From NCBI GenBank assembly GCA_902825855.1, contig CADECW010000043.1, positions 1-51,090 on the forward strand: a DNA stretch of 51,090 nucleotides, in the 5' to 3' direction. A program made the translations under genes and the position numbers. Within the stretch, counting starts at the first letter, position 1; each line of letters starts with the position of its first letter. Shown in pieces: positions 8,277-17,711 of this stretch. The notes below the pieces were generated by a model, which saw only the letters and a list, made by a program, of their open reading frames with translations, ran no database searches and had not been told where the DNA came from. The DNA is from an uncultured Rhodospirillales bacterium. Lineage in GTDB: Bacteria; Pseudomonadota; Alphaproteobacteria; Reyranellales; Reyranellaceae.

Positions 8277-8311
8277 TCCCATATAGCGGGATACGATTCT
8301 GTTTGACGGGA
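8277..8311. promoter_or_regulatory. Putative IclR operator site 2 plus a phased half-site
   Basis: TCCC-ATATAGC-GGGA at 8277-8291 repeats the spacing of site 1. A second GGGATA follows exactly 20 bp later (GGGA at 8288 and at 8308), about two helical turns, with a degenerate left arm TTCT. The block lies 52 bp before the binding-protein ATG, where a repressor or activator would act. Function is inferred. Confidence 0.45.
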
Positions 8312-8362
8312 TATGGACCGCAGGCAAACATCGCGCGTTGCGCGACAGCGTGGGAGGACACA

Positions 8363-9760
8363 ATGCGCTTGCGGCGTCGACAGCTCGCGGGACTGCTCCT
8401 TGCCAGCCCCTTCACGACGGCGGGCCTCGCCCGGGCGCAGGACGACGAGTCGCTGGCCTACTACCGCCAGGCGAAGATCGACTGGCAACAGGCCAAGGGC
8501 CAATCGCTCACCATCGGCCTCAACAAGCACCCGTTCACGGAATCCCTGCTGCCCCTGATCCCGGAGTTCCGCAAACTCACCGGCATCAATGTCGAGTACC
8601 TGATCCTCCCGGAGGCGGAGTACTTCACCAAGCTCGTGGCCGACCTGTCGCAGCAGCGCGGCGAGTTCTCGGTCATCATGACCGGCCCGGTGCGGAACTG
8701 GCAGTACGCGACCCCGGGCTGGATCCTTCCGCTGGATGATTTCCTCAACAATCCGAAGCTGACCGACCTCGGCTGGTACAAGCTCGACGACTTCTATCCG
8801 GCGCTGATCGCGGCCAACCGCTGGAACGGCAAGACCGGCGGCGGCATCGGCGAAGGCCCGATCTACTCGATCCCGGTCCTCGAGGAGAGCTACATCCTCG
8901 CCTACCGCAAGGACATCTTCGACCAGTACAACATCAAGGTGCCGACGACCCTCGAGGAGATGGCCGAAGCGGCGCGGCTGGTGAAGAAGAACGCGGGAAT
9001 CCCCGGCATCGTCGCCCGCGGCACGCCGAGCGTGGCGAGCATGGGCACCGGCTTCATGAGCGGCCTCAAGTCGTACACCGACAGCCAGTGGAGCGAATTC
9101 GACGACAAGCTCAATGCCAACTTCCACGATCCGCGCTCGGTGAAGTACACCGAGGCCTGGATCAACATGGTGCGCGAAAGCGGCCCGCCGAACTGGGCCA
9201 ACATGCAGTGGTACGACGCCATGGAGGCCTTCACCGCCGGGCAGGCGGGCATGATCGTCGACGCCGATTTCTTCGCCGCCAACTACGAGGACCCCAAGAA
9301 GTCGAAGGTCGCCGGCAAGGTCGGCTATGCGCTGATGCCGGCCGGGCCCGGCGGCAAGGCCTACTCGGGCCTGTGGACGTGGGCGCTGGGCATCAGCAAG
9401 GCGACCAAGAACAAGGAAGCAGCCTGGCTGTTCGCGCAGTGGGCGACCGCGCCGCGCACCCTGCTCAACGCCACCGTCGGCTATCGCAACTACAACCCGT
9501 CGCGCAAGTCGGTCACCGACGATCCCCGCGTCCAGGAGATCATGGGAGCGTGGGGCGGTGGCAGCTACCTCAAGACCGTGGCCAAGAACCTGGAGACGGC
9601 CAAGGTGATCTGGACACCCCAGCCCGAGCGCACACGCGCCGGCGACATCTGGGCGCGCGCCCTGCACGAAATCTACTTCCAGCGCATGTCCGCTGCCGAT
9701 GCGCTCAAGAAGGCGAGCATGGAAACCGACAAGGTGCTCAAGGAAGCCGGCATCAAGTAG
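8363..9760 (+). CDS. Sugar-type ABC transporter substrate-binding protein
   Basis: A protein of 465 residues; ATG at 8363 with GGAGG six bases upstream. The N-terminus RLRRRQLAGLLLASP followed by GLARAQD is an export signal with a run of arginines, so Tat export is possible. The mature part has the fold-type signatures of family 1 extracellular solute-binding proteins (maltose/multiple sugar type): LTIGLNKHPFTE near the start and the hinge-region sequence around SIPVLEESYILAYRKDIFD. Such proteins deliver a sugar or sugar-like solute to the permease pair encoded next. The ligand cannot be told from sequence. The permease gene starts 7 bp after the stop. Confidence 0.88.
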   Translation: MRLRRRQLAGLLLASPFTTAGLARAQDDESLAYYRQAKIDWQQAKGQSLTIGLNKHPFTESLLPLIPEFRKLTGINVEYLILPEAEYFTKLVADLSQQRGEFSVIMTGPVRNWQYATPGWILPLDDFLNNPKLTDLGWYKLDDFYPALIAANRWNGKTGGGIGEGPIYSIPVLEESYILAYRKDIFDQYNIKVPTTLEEMAEAARLVKKNAGIPGIVARGTPSVASMGTGFMSGLKSYTDSQWSEFDDKLNANFHDPRSVKYTEAWINMVRESGPPNWANMQWYDAMEAFTAGQAGMIVDADFFAANYEDPKKSKVAGKVGYALMPAGPGGKAYSGLWTWALGISKATKNKEAAWLFAQWATAPRTLLNATVGYRNYNPSRKSVTDDPRVQEIMGAWGGGSYLKTVAKNLETAKVIWTPQPERTRAGDIWARALHEIYFQRMSAADALKKASMETDKVLKEAGIK

Positions 9761-9767
9761 CGATCAC

Positions 9768-10670
9768 GTGAGTACCACGCGCAAACGCCGCCACTGGCGG
9801 CGGGAAAGGCTTCTGCCGTATCTGCTGCTGGCGCCAGCCCTGGTGCTGCTCGCCGGCATGGTCTACCCGTTCTGCCTCGGGCTGTATTACAGCTTCACCA
9901 GCTACTGGCTGCAGTATCCCAATCGCTTCCGATTCGTGTGGCTCGACAACTACATCGGCCTGGTCGAGGAACCGCTGTTCGTCCGAGCGCTGGAGTTCAC
10001 CTTGGGGTTCACGCTGGTGGCGGTCGTGATCCAGGTTGGCCTGGGACTCGCGGTGGCGCTGTTCCTGCATGCGCGCATCCCCGGTCGCGCCGCGATCCGC
10101 GCGTTGATGCTCCTGCCGCTGATGATACCGCCGGTGATCACCGCCCTGATGTGGAAGATCATGTTGGGATCGACCAATGCCGGCATCCTGAACTACCTGC
10201 TGTCGTTCCTCGGCATCGATCCCGTCAACTGGCTCGGCTCGACGCAGGGGGCGATCGTCTCGGTGCTGATCATCGACACCTGGGGCAACCTGCCGTTCGT
10301 CTCCTTGATCCTGCTGGGCGGCCTGCAGGCCCTGCCCACCGAACCGTACGAAGCGGCCCGAGTGGACGGCGCGGGGCCCATCGACATCCTGCGCTACGTC
10401 ACGCTGCCGCTCCTGAGCCCGTTCATCGTGCTGGTCGTGCTGTTCCGTACGATGGACTCGCTACGCATCTTCGACGTGATCTACGCGACCACCCTCGGCG
10501 GCCCCAACGACGCCACCACCAACCTCCACATCATGGCGTACCAGTATTCCTTCCAGTGGTACCAGATGGGCAAAGGCATGGCCCAGGCGATCGTGCTGCT
10601 CATCCTGGTCGTCATCATCAGCTACCTGCTGATGCGGCTCTGGAACCGCGCCTCGGAGAGTACCGCCTGA
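9768..10670 (+). CDS. Sugar-type ABC transporter permease (MalF-like)
   Basis: A protein of about 300 residues. I take the GTG at 9768 (VSTTRKRRHWRRERLLPY) as start, because the longer frame would overlap the binding-protein gene by 20 codons. Six membrane segments are visible, the first in YLLLAPALVLLAGMVYPFCL. The EAA loop reads EPYEAARVDGAGPIDILRYV, the site that docks the ATPase. It belongs to the MalF/UgpA type permeases. The stop overlaps the next permease start (TGATG). Confidence 0.9.
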   Translation: MSTTRKRRHWRRERLLPYLLLAPALVLLAGMVYPFCLGLYYSFTSYWLQYPNRFRFVWLDNYIGLVEEPLFVRALEFTLGFTLVAVVIQVGLGLAVALFLHARIPGRAAIRALMLLPLMIPPVITALMWKIMLGSTNAGILNYLLSFLGIDPVNWLGSTQGAIVSVLIIDTWGNLPFVSLILLGGLQALPTEPYEAARVDGAGPIDILRYVTLPLLSPFIVLVVLFRTMDSLRIFDVIYATTLGGPNDATTNLHIMAYQYSFQWYQMGKGMAQAIVLLILVVIISYLLMRLWNRASESTA

Positions 10671-11563
10671 TGACAACCCAAGCCGTGCTCTATCAGGCGC
10701 CCCAGGCCGTTTCCTTCCAGCGCTACGTGCGCCAGGTCGCGATCGGTCTGGCGGCGGTAGTGCTGCTCGCCTGGACCGTGTTTCCCTTCTTCTGGATCCT
10801 GCTGACCTCGTTGAAGAGTCCGGGCGACATCCTTTCGGTCCCGCCCACCTTCGTGTTCACGCCGACGCTCGACAACTACGCAGCCCTCGTCATGGGCGAG
10901 CAACGCGGCCAGTACTCCTCGACGCGACCGGACTTTCCGCTGTTCTTCGTGAACAGCCTGATCATCTCGGTCGGCGCGGTGGCGCTGTCGGTGCTGGCCG
11001 GTATTCCCGCCGCCTACGCCCTGGCCCGCTTCACCTTCCCGGCGAAGGAGGGGCTCGCCTTTCTCCTGATGAGCTTCCGCTTCGTGCCGTTCATCGCCTT
11101 CGTGATCCCGCTTTATCTGCTCTTCCAGAAGTTCGGGCTGTACAACACGCACGCCGGGCTGATCCTCGCCTACCAGCTCATCACGCTGCCCTTCACCATC
11201 TGGATGCTGCGCAGCTTCTTCCAGGAGATCCCGCTCGAGACCCAGGAAGCGGCGATGATCGATGGCTGCTCGTGGCTGGGGGTGCTCACCCGGGTGATCC
11301 TGCCGCTCAGCATGCCGGGCATCGCGGTCACGGTGATCCTGGGCTTCATGTTCTGCTGGAACGCCTTCAACTACCCGCTGATGCTGGCTGGCCGCCAGAC
11401 CTTCCCGGTGACGGTCGGCGCCATCCAGTTCATCTCCTACGAGCAGGTGCTGTGGGGCCAGATGGCCGCGGCGACGATCGTCGCCGCCCTGCCGCAGCTC
11501 ATGCTGAGCCTGATGGTGCAGAAGTACATCGTGCGCGGCCTCACCATGGGCGCGGTGAAATGA
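10670..11563 (+). CDS. Sugar-type ABC transporter permease (MalG-like)
   Basis: A protein of 297 residues starting in the TGATG overlap with the first permease. It has six membrane segments, the first in AIGLAAVVLLAWTVFPFFWILL, and the EAA loop ETQEAAMIDGCSWLGVLTRV. This is the MalG/UgpE type partner. No gene for the ATP-binding subunit follows: the next gene encodes a small oxidoreductase subunit. The importer must therefore borrow a shared ATPase (MsmK/UgpC type) encoded elsewhere, which is known for this family. Confidence 0.9.
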   Translation: MTTQAVLYQAPQAVSFQRYVRQVAIGLAAVVLLAWTVFPFFWILLTSLKSPGDILSVPPTFVFTPTLDNYAALVMGEQRGQYSSTRPDFPLFFVNSLIISVGAVALSVLAGIPAAYALARFTFPAKEGLAFLLMSFRFVPFIAFVIPLYLLFQKFGLYNTHAGLILAYQLITLPFTIWMLRSFFQEIPLETQEAAMIDGCSWLGVLTRVILPLSMPGIAVTVILGFMFCWNAFNYPLMLAGRQTFPVTVGAIQFISYEQVLWGQMAAATIVAALPQLMLSLMVQKYIVRGLTMGAVK

Positions 11564-11591
11564 GGCGGTCGATCGTGTAAAGCTGAGTCCG

Positions 11592-12044
11592 ATGGGTAAC
11601 GACGGTTTTTCCGCTGCCGAGATTGACGCCTTGCGCGTGATCGCCGGCACGATGGTCCCTGCCGACGCCGGTCTTGGCTTGCCGGGTGCCGACGATCCCA
11701 CAATCCTGGCCGACATCGTGAAGTCGACGGGACGCGATCTTCCCGCCGTGCGCACGGCCTTGGCAGCCATCGAGGCCAGGGGTTTCGCCGCTCTCGATCG
11801 CGACGGACGCGAAGTCCTGATCAACGAGATCTACAAGAGTGGTGGCCCGCCGATGATGGCGCTGGGACGGATGGTCCTGGGCGCCTACTACCGCGACGAC
11901 CGCGTCCTGCTGGCGCTCAAGCAGGAGGCCCGCGCGCCCTTTCCCAAGGGCTACACGCTGGAACAGGGCGAGTGGTCGCTGCTCGACGAAGTGCGCAAGC
12001 GCCCGGCGTTGTGGCGCGACGACCGCAAGGAACTCGCGAGATGA
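11592..12044 (+). CDS. Gluconate 2-dehydrogenase subunit-3-like small protein
   Basis: A protein of 150 residues with no signal peptide. The N-terminal FSAAEIDALRVIAGTMVPAD is the recognisable motif of the gluconate 2-dehydrogenase subunit 3 group, which pairs with GMC flavoproteins. Its stop overlaps the GMC gene start by four bases (ATGA), so the two are translationally coupled and probably form a complex. Most relatives are Tat-exported to the periplasm with their flavoprotein; the lack of a signal here suggests a cytoplasmic pair. Assignment rests on the motif and the neighbour, so it is moderate. Confidence 0.7.
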   Translation: MGNDGFSAAEIDALRVIAGTMVPADAGLGLPGADDPTILADIVKSTGRDLPAVRTALAAIEARGFAALDRDGREVLINEIYKSGGPPMMALGRMVLGAYYRDDRVLLALKQEARAPFPKGYTLEQGEWSLLDEVRKRPALWRDDRKELAR

Positions 12045-13645
12045 GCGTCAACGAGCGGGTCGATGTGCTGATCATCGGCTCGGGCGCCTCGGGTGCGGCA
12101 GTCGCCTGGAGCCTCGCCGAAACGAAGATGCGCATCCTCTGCCTCGAGCAAGGCGACTGGATGAAGTCGACCGACTTCCCCACCAACGGCCGCGACTGGG
12201 AGGCGCGCCGCTACGGCGATTTCGACATCTTCCCCAACCGGCGCGGCCGCGATACCGACTATCCGGTGAACGACGACGACTCGCCGATGAAGGTCGCCAA
12301 CTTCAACGGCGTCGGCGGCGGCACCGTGATCTACACGGCGCACTGGCCGCGGATGCATCCGTCGGACTTCAAGGTGAAGTCGCTGGATGGCGTGGCCGAC
12401 GACTGGCCGATCGACTACTGGCAGCTGGAGCGGTTCTACGAGGAAAACGACCGGATGATGGGCGTGTCGGGCCTTGCCGGCGACCCCGGCGTGCCGCCGC
12501 GCCACCCGCCGATGCCGCCGATCCCGCTCGGCAAGACCGGCTCGCACTATGGCCGGGCAATGAACCGGCTGGGCTGGCACTGGTGGCCGTCCGACACCAC
12601 CATCGCCACGACGCCCTACGAGGGCCGCGCACAATGCATCAACCTCGGCCATTGCACGCCGGGTTGCGCCCAGGGCGCCAAGGCAAGCACCGACATCACG
12701 TACTGGCCGCTCGCCATTCGAGCGGGTGTCGAGCTGCGCACGCGCTGCCGGGTGCGCGAGATCACCACCGACGAACATGGCATGGCGGCCGGCGCGATCT
12801 ACTACGACGCCGACGGCAAGGAGCACTTCCAGCCGGCCGAGGTCGTGATCGTGGCCTGCAACGGCGTCGGCACGCCGCGGCTGCTGCTGAACTCCGCCTC
12901 GGGCAGGTTTCCCAACGGTCTTGCCAATTCCTCGGGTCTGGTCGGCCGGAACCTGATGCTGCACCCGTGGCCGATGATCTCCGGCTACGTCGAAGAAACG
13001 CTTGATGGTGGGCGCGCGCCCATCACCAACCTGTGGAGCAAGCAGTTCTATGAGACCGACCGCAGCCGCGGCTTCGTGCGCGGCTACACCTTGCAATTCA
13101 ACCGCGGCATGGGTCCGGCCAACCAGGCGATCACCAGCGCCGTGACCGGCCAGCTGCCGTGGGGACGCGACCATCATCGCGTCTATCGCGAGATGTTCGA
13201 GCACCGGGTGGGCATCGGCGTCGCCTGCGACGACCTGCCGGAGGAGCGCAATCGTGTCACGCTCGATCCGGTGCTGAAGGACAGCAACGGCATCCCCGCA
13301 CCCAAGATCGACTATGCGATCAGCGACAACACGCGGCGCATGATGGAGCATGGCATCGCGCGGGCCGAGGAAATCCTGACCGCGGCGGGCGCCACGCGGC
13401 TGTTCTGCTCGCGCACCGCGCTCAACAGCCCCGGCCATCTCCTCGGCACGGCGCGCATGGGCAGCGATCCGGAACGCTCGGTGGTGAACGAATGGGGCCG
13501 CTGCCACGACGTGCGGAACCTCTTCATCGTCGACGGCAGCGTCTTCGTGACCGGCGGCGGCGTGAACCCGACCTCGACCATCCAGGCCGTTGCGCTCTAC
13601 ATCGCCGACCAGATGAAGCAGCGGCTGACGAACCTGTTCGAGTGA
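12041..13645 (+). CDS. GMC-family FAD-dependent oxidoreductase
   Basis: A protein of 534 residues that oxidises an alcohol or sugar hydroxyl with FAD. The dinucleotide-binding motif VLIIGSGASGAAVAWSLAE is at residues 8-26, with the acidic end of the second strand in CLEQGDW. The C-terminal GMC domain has SPGHLLGTARMGSDP (active-site His) and FIVDGSVFVTGGGVNPTST (partner Asn and FAD contact). A cysteine-containing segment CINLGHCTPGCAQGAK is conserved in gluconate/sorbose-type members. It has no signal sequence. It is coupled to the small-subunit gene and ends the transporter operon. No cytochrome c subunit gene is present. The substrate is probably the imported sugar or its derivative (inference). 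Confidence 0.9.
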   Translation: MSVNERVDVLIIGSGASGAAVAWSLAETKMRILCLEQGDWMKSTDFPTNGRDWEARRYGDFDIFPNRRGRDTDYPVNDDDSPMKVANFNGVGGGTVIYTAHWPRMHPSDFKVKSLDGVADDWPIDYWQLERFYEENDRMMGVSGLAGDPGVPPRHPPMPPIPLGKTGSHYGRAMNRLGWHWWPSDTTIATTPYEGRAQCINLGHCTPGCAQGAKASTDITYWPLAIRAGVELRTRCRVREITTDEHGMAAGAIYYDADGKEHFQPAEVVIVACNGVGTPRLLLNSASGRFPNGLANSSGLVGRNLMLHPWPMISGYVEETLDGGRAPITNLWSKQFYETDRSRGFVRGYTLQFNRGMGPANQAITSAVTGQLPWGRDHHRVYREMFEHRVGIGVACDDLPEERNRVTLDPVLKDSNGIPAPKIDYAISDNTRRMMEHGIARAEEILTAAGATRLFCSRTALNSPGHLLGTARMGSDPERSVVNEWGRCHDVRNLFIVDGSVFVTGGGVNPTSTIQAVALYIADQMKQRLTNLFE

Positions 13646-13670
13646 CGGCGTTCTCCCGGCTCCTTCGCCG

Positions 13671-14708
13671 TCATGCGTGCCTGTAGACCGTCGGGATCTT
13701 CGCCAGGTCCTGCAGCAGCCCAGGCGGCATGTCGGACGGCTTGGCCGAGTTCGCGCTGGCGCCGATCGAATCCACCAGGCCGCCGAAACGTTCGGCGATC
13801 GCCTTGGCGATCTCATCGTGACGGCCGACGGCGGCGAACAGGTGCACCACGTCGTCCGACACCTCCTTGGCCATCTGGTCCCACTGCCCGGCCCGGGTCA
13901 TGGCGTTGAGCTTGCGGCCGAGGTCGCCCAGCCCGTGGATCTCGAATACCGGCCAGTAGGCCGGGGTCGAACCGTAGAACGCCACCCGATAGCGCACCCA
14001 GTCGAACAGTTTGGCGACGGCTTCGTCGTCCTTGCCGGTGACGACGAAACCGCCGCCCGAAATCTCGAAGCTCTCGCGACTGCGGCCGCGCGCGGCCAAC
14101 CCGGCATTGATGATCGGCATGATGTTCTGCTCCAGGTACTTCCTGGTGCAGAACGAGTGGAGCTTCACGTCGTCGGACTCTTCGGCCGCCACCTTGAGCA
14201 TGACCGGGCCGACCGCGGCGACGCCCAGCCGAGGCAATGGACCGTCATAGGGTTCGGGCACGAAGTTGGGTGTCATCAAGGTGAAGCGATAGTGCTTGCC
14301 CTCGTAGTCGAGCTTGCTGCCGTCCTTCCACGACTTCCAGATTGCCCGCACCGACTGCACATACTCGCGGATGCGCGGCGCCGGCGGCGACCACGGCACC
14401 GAGAAGCGCCGCTCGTTGTGCGCCCTCACCTGGCTGCCGATGCCGAGCGTCACCCGTGAGCCGCCGAAGCTCGACGCCAGGTCCCAGCCGACATTGGCCA
14501 CCGCCATGGGCGAACGGGCGAAAGCGATGGCGACGCCGGTATGCAATTCGATGCGCCTGGTCGCAGCGCCGGCGACGGCGAGCGACAGGAACGGCTCGTG
14601 CCGGTTCTCCTGGGTGCTGACGCCGGTGTAGCCCGTTGCCTCGATCGCCTGGGCAGCCTGGCCGACCGTGGCCAGGTTCTCCTGCGGCAGCGTCGTGAAT
14701 ATGCGCAT
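13671..14708 (-). CDS. LLM-class flavin-dependent oxidoreductase
   Basis: A protein of 345 residues from the ATG at 14706-14708, with GGGGAGGGCATCG upstream as ribosome binding site. The luciferase-like monooxygenase barrel is recognised from the N-terminal MRIFTTLPQ, TGYTGVSTQENRHEPFL, the strand IELHTGVAIAFARSPM and FGGSRVTLGIGSQV. These flavin- (FMN or F420) dependent enzymes act on varied substrates, and the substrate cannot be predicted. It is convergent with the GMC gene (25 bp apart) and lies 50 bp after gcvPB on the same strand. It might be read through from the gcv operon, but nothing ties it to glycine metabolism. Confidence 0.85.
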   Translation of the reverse strand: MRIFTTLPQENLATVGQAAQAIEATGYTGVSTQENRHEPFLSLAVAGAATRRIELHTGVAIAFARSPMAVANVGWDLASSFGGSRVTLGIGSQVRAHNERRFSVPWSPPAPRIREYVQSVRAIWKSWKDGSKLDYEGKHYRFTLMTPNFVPEPYDGPLPRLGVAAVGPVMLKVAAEESDDVKLHSFCTRKYLEQNIMPIINAGLAARGRSRESFEISGGGFVVTGKDDEAVAKLFDWVRYRVAFYGSTPAYWPVFEIHGLGDLGRKLNAMTRAGQWDQMAKEVSDDVVHLFAAVGRHDEIAKAIAERFGGLVDSIGASANSAKPSDMPPGLLQDLAKIPTVYRHA

Positions 14709-14758
14709 CGATGCCCTCCCCGCACTTGGCGGGGGAAAGCCTCGACGTTCCCGCCGGG

Positions 14759-16363
14759 CTACTCGGCCGCCTGCTTCATCGGATCGCCTTCCGGCGGATT
14801 GTTCGTCGGCCGCCAGCGTAGCACGGGCTTGCGCGCGGCAAGCGTCTCGTCGAGGCGCCGCCGCGGGGCGAAACGCGGGGCTGCCTTGAACTCCTCGGCC
14901 GCGGTTCCGCTTTTCGCGCGCACAGCGAGCGAGCGGAGTGCCGCAATGAACAGGTCGAGATCCTCCTTGGCCTGGCTCTCGGTCGGTTCGATCAGGAGCG
15001 CGCCGTGCACCACCAGCGGGAAGTACATGGTCATCGGGTGATAGCCCTCGTCGATCATCGCCTTGGCGAAGTCGAGGGTACTGACGCCGGTGTCCTTGAG
15101 GAAGCTGTCGTCGAACAGCGCCTCGTGCATGCACGGTCCGTCGAAGGCCGGCGTCATGACGTCTTTCAGCGAGGCCATGACGTAGTTGGCCGAGAGCACG
15201 GCATCCTCGGCCGCCTGCTTCAGCCCGTCGGCGCCGTGGCTCATGATGTAGCCGAGTGCGCGGGTGAACATGCCCATCTGGCCATGGAATGCCTTCAGCC
15301 GGCCGAGCGGCTTGCCGTCGACCGGCGCGCCGTCCTCGGCGACGCGCCACTTGTCGCCGTCCTTCACGATCCAGGGATAGGGCGCGTACGGCGCCAGCGC
15401 CGCCGACAGCACCACCGGGCCCGCGCCCGGCCCGCCGCCGCCATGCGGCGTCGAGAAGGTCTTGTGCAGGTTGATGTGCATGCAGTCGACGCCGAGATCA
15501 CCCGGCCGCACGCGGCCGACGATGGCGTTGAAGTTGGCGCCGTCGCAGTAGAAGAAGGCGCCCGCCGCATGCACCGCCTGCGAGATCTCGACGATCTCGT
15601 TCTCGAACAGGCCGCAGGTGTTGGGATTCGTCAGCATGATCGCCGCCACGTCGGGGCCCAGCGCGGCCTTGAGCGCATCGAGGTCGACGCGGCCGCGGTC
15701 GTTGGCCGGGATCGGCTTGACGGTGAAACCGAGCGCCGCCGCCGTGGCCGGATTGGTACCGTGCGCCGATTCCGGCGCCAGCACGAGCTTCCGCTGGGCA
15801 CGCTCGCCGCGTGCTTCGAGCGCGGCGGCGATCGCCATCATGCCGCACATCTCGCCGTGCGCGCCGGCGGCCGGCGACATCGCCACGGCCGGCATGCCGG
15901 TCAAGGTCTTCAGCCAGTGCGCAAGGCGGTCGATGAGTTCGAGCGCTCCCTGCACGGTCGAGACCGGCTGCAGGGGATGCAGGTCGCCGATGCCCGGCAG
16001 GCGCGCCACCTTCTCGTTGATCCTGGGATTGTGCTTCATGGTGCACGAACCCAGGGGATAGACGCCCATGTCGATGGCGTAGTTCTTCTGGCTGAGCCGC
16101 GTGTAGTGCTGAACCACCTGCGGCTCGGAGAGACCCGGCAGGCCGATCTCGCCGGCGCGCTTCAGCCCGTTCAGGCGGTCCTTCACCTTCGGCGGCTCCG
16201 GCAGGTCGACGCCGCAGCGGCCGGGCTGGCCCATCTCGAAGATCAGCGGCTCCTCGATCTGCAGCGCGCGGTTGCCGGTGAAGGTGGCGGGCGCTGGAGC
16301 TTCCTCTGCGTTCGCGGCTCCGCCGCCGATGCGACCTTGCGAGCGGTCGAGCGACTGGACCAT
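14759..16363 (-). CDS. gcvPB: Glycine dehydrogenase (decarboxylating) subunit 2
   Basis: A protein of 534 residues, the PLP-carrying half of the P protein. It decarboxylates glycine and passes the aminomethyl group to lipoyl-GcvH. The PLP lysine is in MHINLHKTFSTPHGGGGPG. Upstream motifs YPLGSCTMKHNP and SAHGTNPATAAALGF are typical. The ATG at 16361-16363 overlaps the gcvPA stop (TGATG), so the two halves are coupled and form a heterotetramer. An in-frame GTG one codon earlier is an alternative start. The C-terminal ~60 residues are a polar tail ending in KQAAE. It is the last gcv gene of the operon. Confidence 0.95.
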   Translation of the reverse strand: MVQSLDRSQGRIGGGAANAEEAPAPATFTGNRALQIEEPLIFEMGQPGRCGVDLPEPPKVKDRLNGLKRAGEIGLPGLSEPQVVQHYTRLSQKNYAIDMGVYPLGSCTMKHNPRINEKVARLPGIGDLHPLQPVSTVQGALELIDRLAHWLKTLTGMPAVAMSPAAGAHGEMCGMMAIAAALEARGERAQRKLVLAPESAHGTNPATAAALGFTVKPIPANDRGRVDLDALKAALGPDVAAIMLTNPNTCGLFENEIVEISQAVHAAGAFFYCDGANFNAIVGRVRPGDLGVDCMHINLHKTFSTPHGGGGPGAGPVVLSAALAPYAPYPWIVKDGDKWRVAEDGAPVDGKPLGRLKAFHGQMGMFTRALGYIMSHGADGLKQAAEDAVLSANYVMASLKDVMTPAFDGPCMHEALFDDSFLKDTGVSTLDFAKAMIDEGYHPMTMYFPLVVHGALLIEPTESQAKEDLDLFIAALRSLAVRAKSGTAAEEFKAAPRFAPRRRLDETLAARKPVLRWRPTNNPPEGDPMKQAAE

Positions 16364-17709
16364 CACAGCACCTCCTTCAGGCCGGCGATCAGCGGCGCCA
16401 TGCCCGCTTCGGTCGCGGTCTCGGTGGCGGCCAGCAGCAGGAGGTTCGCGACGGAGGGATCGTCAGGAATGAGACGCGACACCGGAACGCCGGCGAGGAT
16501 CCGACGCTCGGCCAGCGCCTCGACGACCGGCGCCGCCGGCTTGGGCAGGCGCACGGTGAACTCGTTGAAGAAGCTGTCGTTCAGAAGTTTCACGCCCGGC
16601 ACCGCGGCGACCCGGTCGGCCAGCTCGCTCGCCTTGGCATGATTGATCTCGGCAAGGCGGCGGAAGCCCGCCTCGCCCAGCAGCGTCAGGTGCACCGTGA
16701 AGGCGAGCGCGCAGAGGCCGGCGTTGGTGCAGATGTTCGAGGTCGCCTTCTCGCGGCGGATATGCTGCTCGCGCGTGCTCAAGGTCAGCACGAAGCCGCG
16801 CCTGCCATCGGCGTCGACGGTCTCGCCGGCCAGGCGGCCCGGCATCTGGCGGACATACTTGTCGCGGGTTGCGAACAGGCCGACGTAAGGACCGCCGAAA
16901 CCCAACCCGTTGCCGATCGACTGGCCCTCGCACACCACGATGTCGGCGCCCATCTCGCCCGGCGGCCTGATGAGACCGAGCGACACGACCTCGGTCACGA
17001 CGACGATCAGCAGCGCACCGGCGGCATGGCAGGCGGCAGCGAGCTTGGTGAAGTCGCGCACATGGCCGAAGAAGCTCGGGTTCTGCACGACCACGCAGGA
17101 CGTCTCCTTGTCGACCTTGGCGATCAGGTCCTCCAGCCCCTCGGCATCGGCTTTGACCGACACGACGCTGTAGCCTTGCCAGTGCGCGGTGGTCTCGATG
17201 ATGTTGCGATAGTGCGGATGCAGCCCTCCCGAGATCAGCGCCCTGGTGCGCCGCGTGATGCGGTTGGCCATCAGCACCGCTTCGGAAGCGGCAGTCGAGC
17301 CGTCGTACATCGAGGCGTTGGCGACCTCCATGCCGGTGAGCAGGCTGACCTGGGTCTGGAACTCGAACAAATACTGCAGCGTGCCTTGCGTGATCTCCGG
17401 CTGGTACGGCGTGTAGGACGTCAGGAACTCGCCGCGCTGGATCATGTAGTCGACGGTCGAGGGGACGTGATGGCGATAGGCGCCGGCGCCGATGAAGAAG
17501 GGCGCAGTGGACGGCGACACGTTACGGGCGGCAAAGCCCTGGAAGGCACGCTCGACCTCGAGCTCGCCGAGATGATCGGGCAGGCCCGCGATCTTGCCCG
17601 GCAACCGCGCCGACCTCGGCACGTCCTTGAACAATTCGTCGACGGATTTGGCGCCAACGGCCGCCAGCATGTCGCTGCGGTCGTTCGGCGTGAGGGGGAG
17701 ATAGCGCAT
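16363..17709 (-). CDS. gcvPA: Glycine dehydrogenase (decarboxylating) subunit 1
   Basis: A protein of 448 residues starting [15 protein letters not shown], the usual first residues of the family; a TTG two codons upstream is less likely. It has the conserved [11 protein letters not shown] and [22 protein letters not shown] blocks near residues 70-110 and [15 protein letters not shown]. It forms the structural partner of the PLP-binding GcvPB in the two-subunit P protein, the form found in many Gram-positives, archaea and some alphaproteobacteria, instead of one ~950-residue chain. It starts 2 bp after the gcvH stop. Confidence 0.95.
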   Translation of the reverse strand: MRYLPLTPNDRSDMLAAVGAKSVDELFKDVPRSARLPGKIAGLPDHLGELEVERAFQGFAARNVSPSTAPFFIGAGAYRHHVPSTVDYMIQRGEFLTSYTPYQPEITQGTLQYLFEFQTQVSLLTGMEVANASMYDGSTAASEAVLMANRITRRTRALISGGLHPHYRNIIETTAHWQGYSVVSVKADAEGLEDLIAKVDKETSCVVVQNPSFFGHVRDFTKLAAACHAAGALLIVVVTEVVSLGLIRPPGEMGADIVVCEGQSIGNGLGFGGPYVGLFATRDKYVRQMPGRLAGETVDADGRRGFVLTLSTREQHIRREKATSNICTNAGLCALAFTVHLTLLGEAGFRRLAEINHAKASELADRVAAVPGVKLLNDSFFNEFTVRLPKPAAPVVEALAERRILAGVPVSRLIPDDPSVANLLLLAATETATEAGMAPLIAGLKEVL

Positions 17710-17711
17710 GA

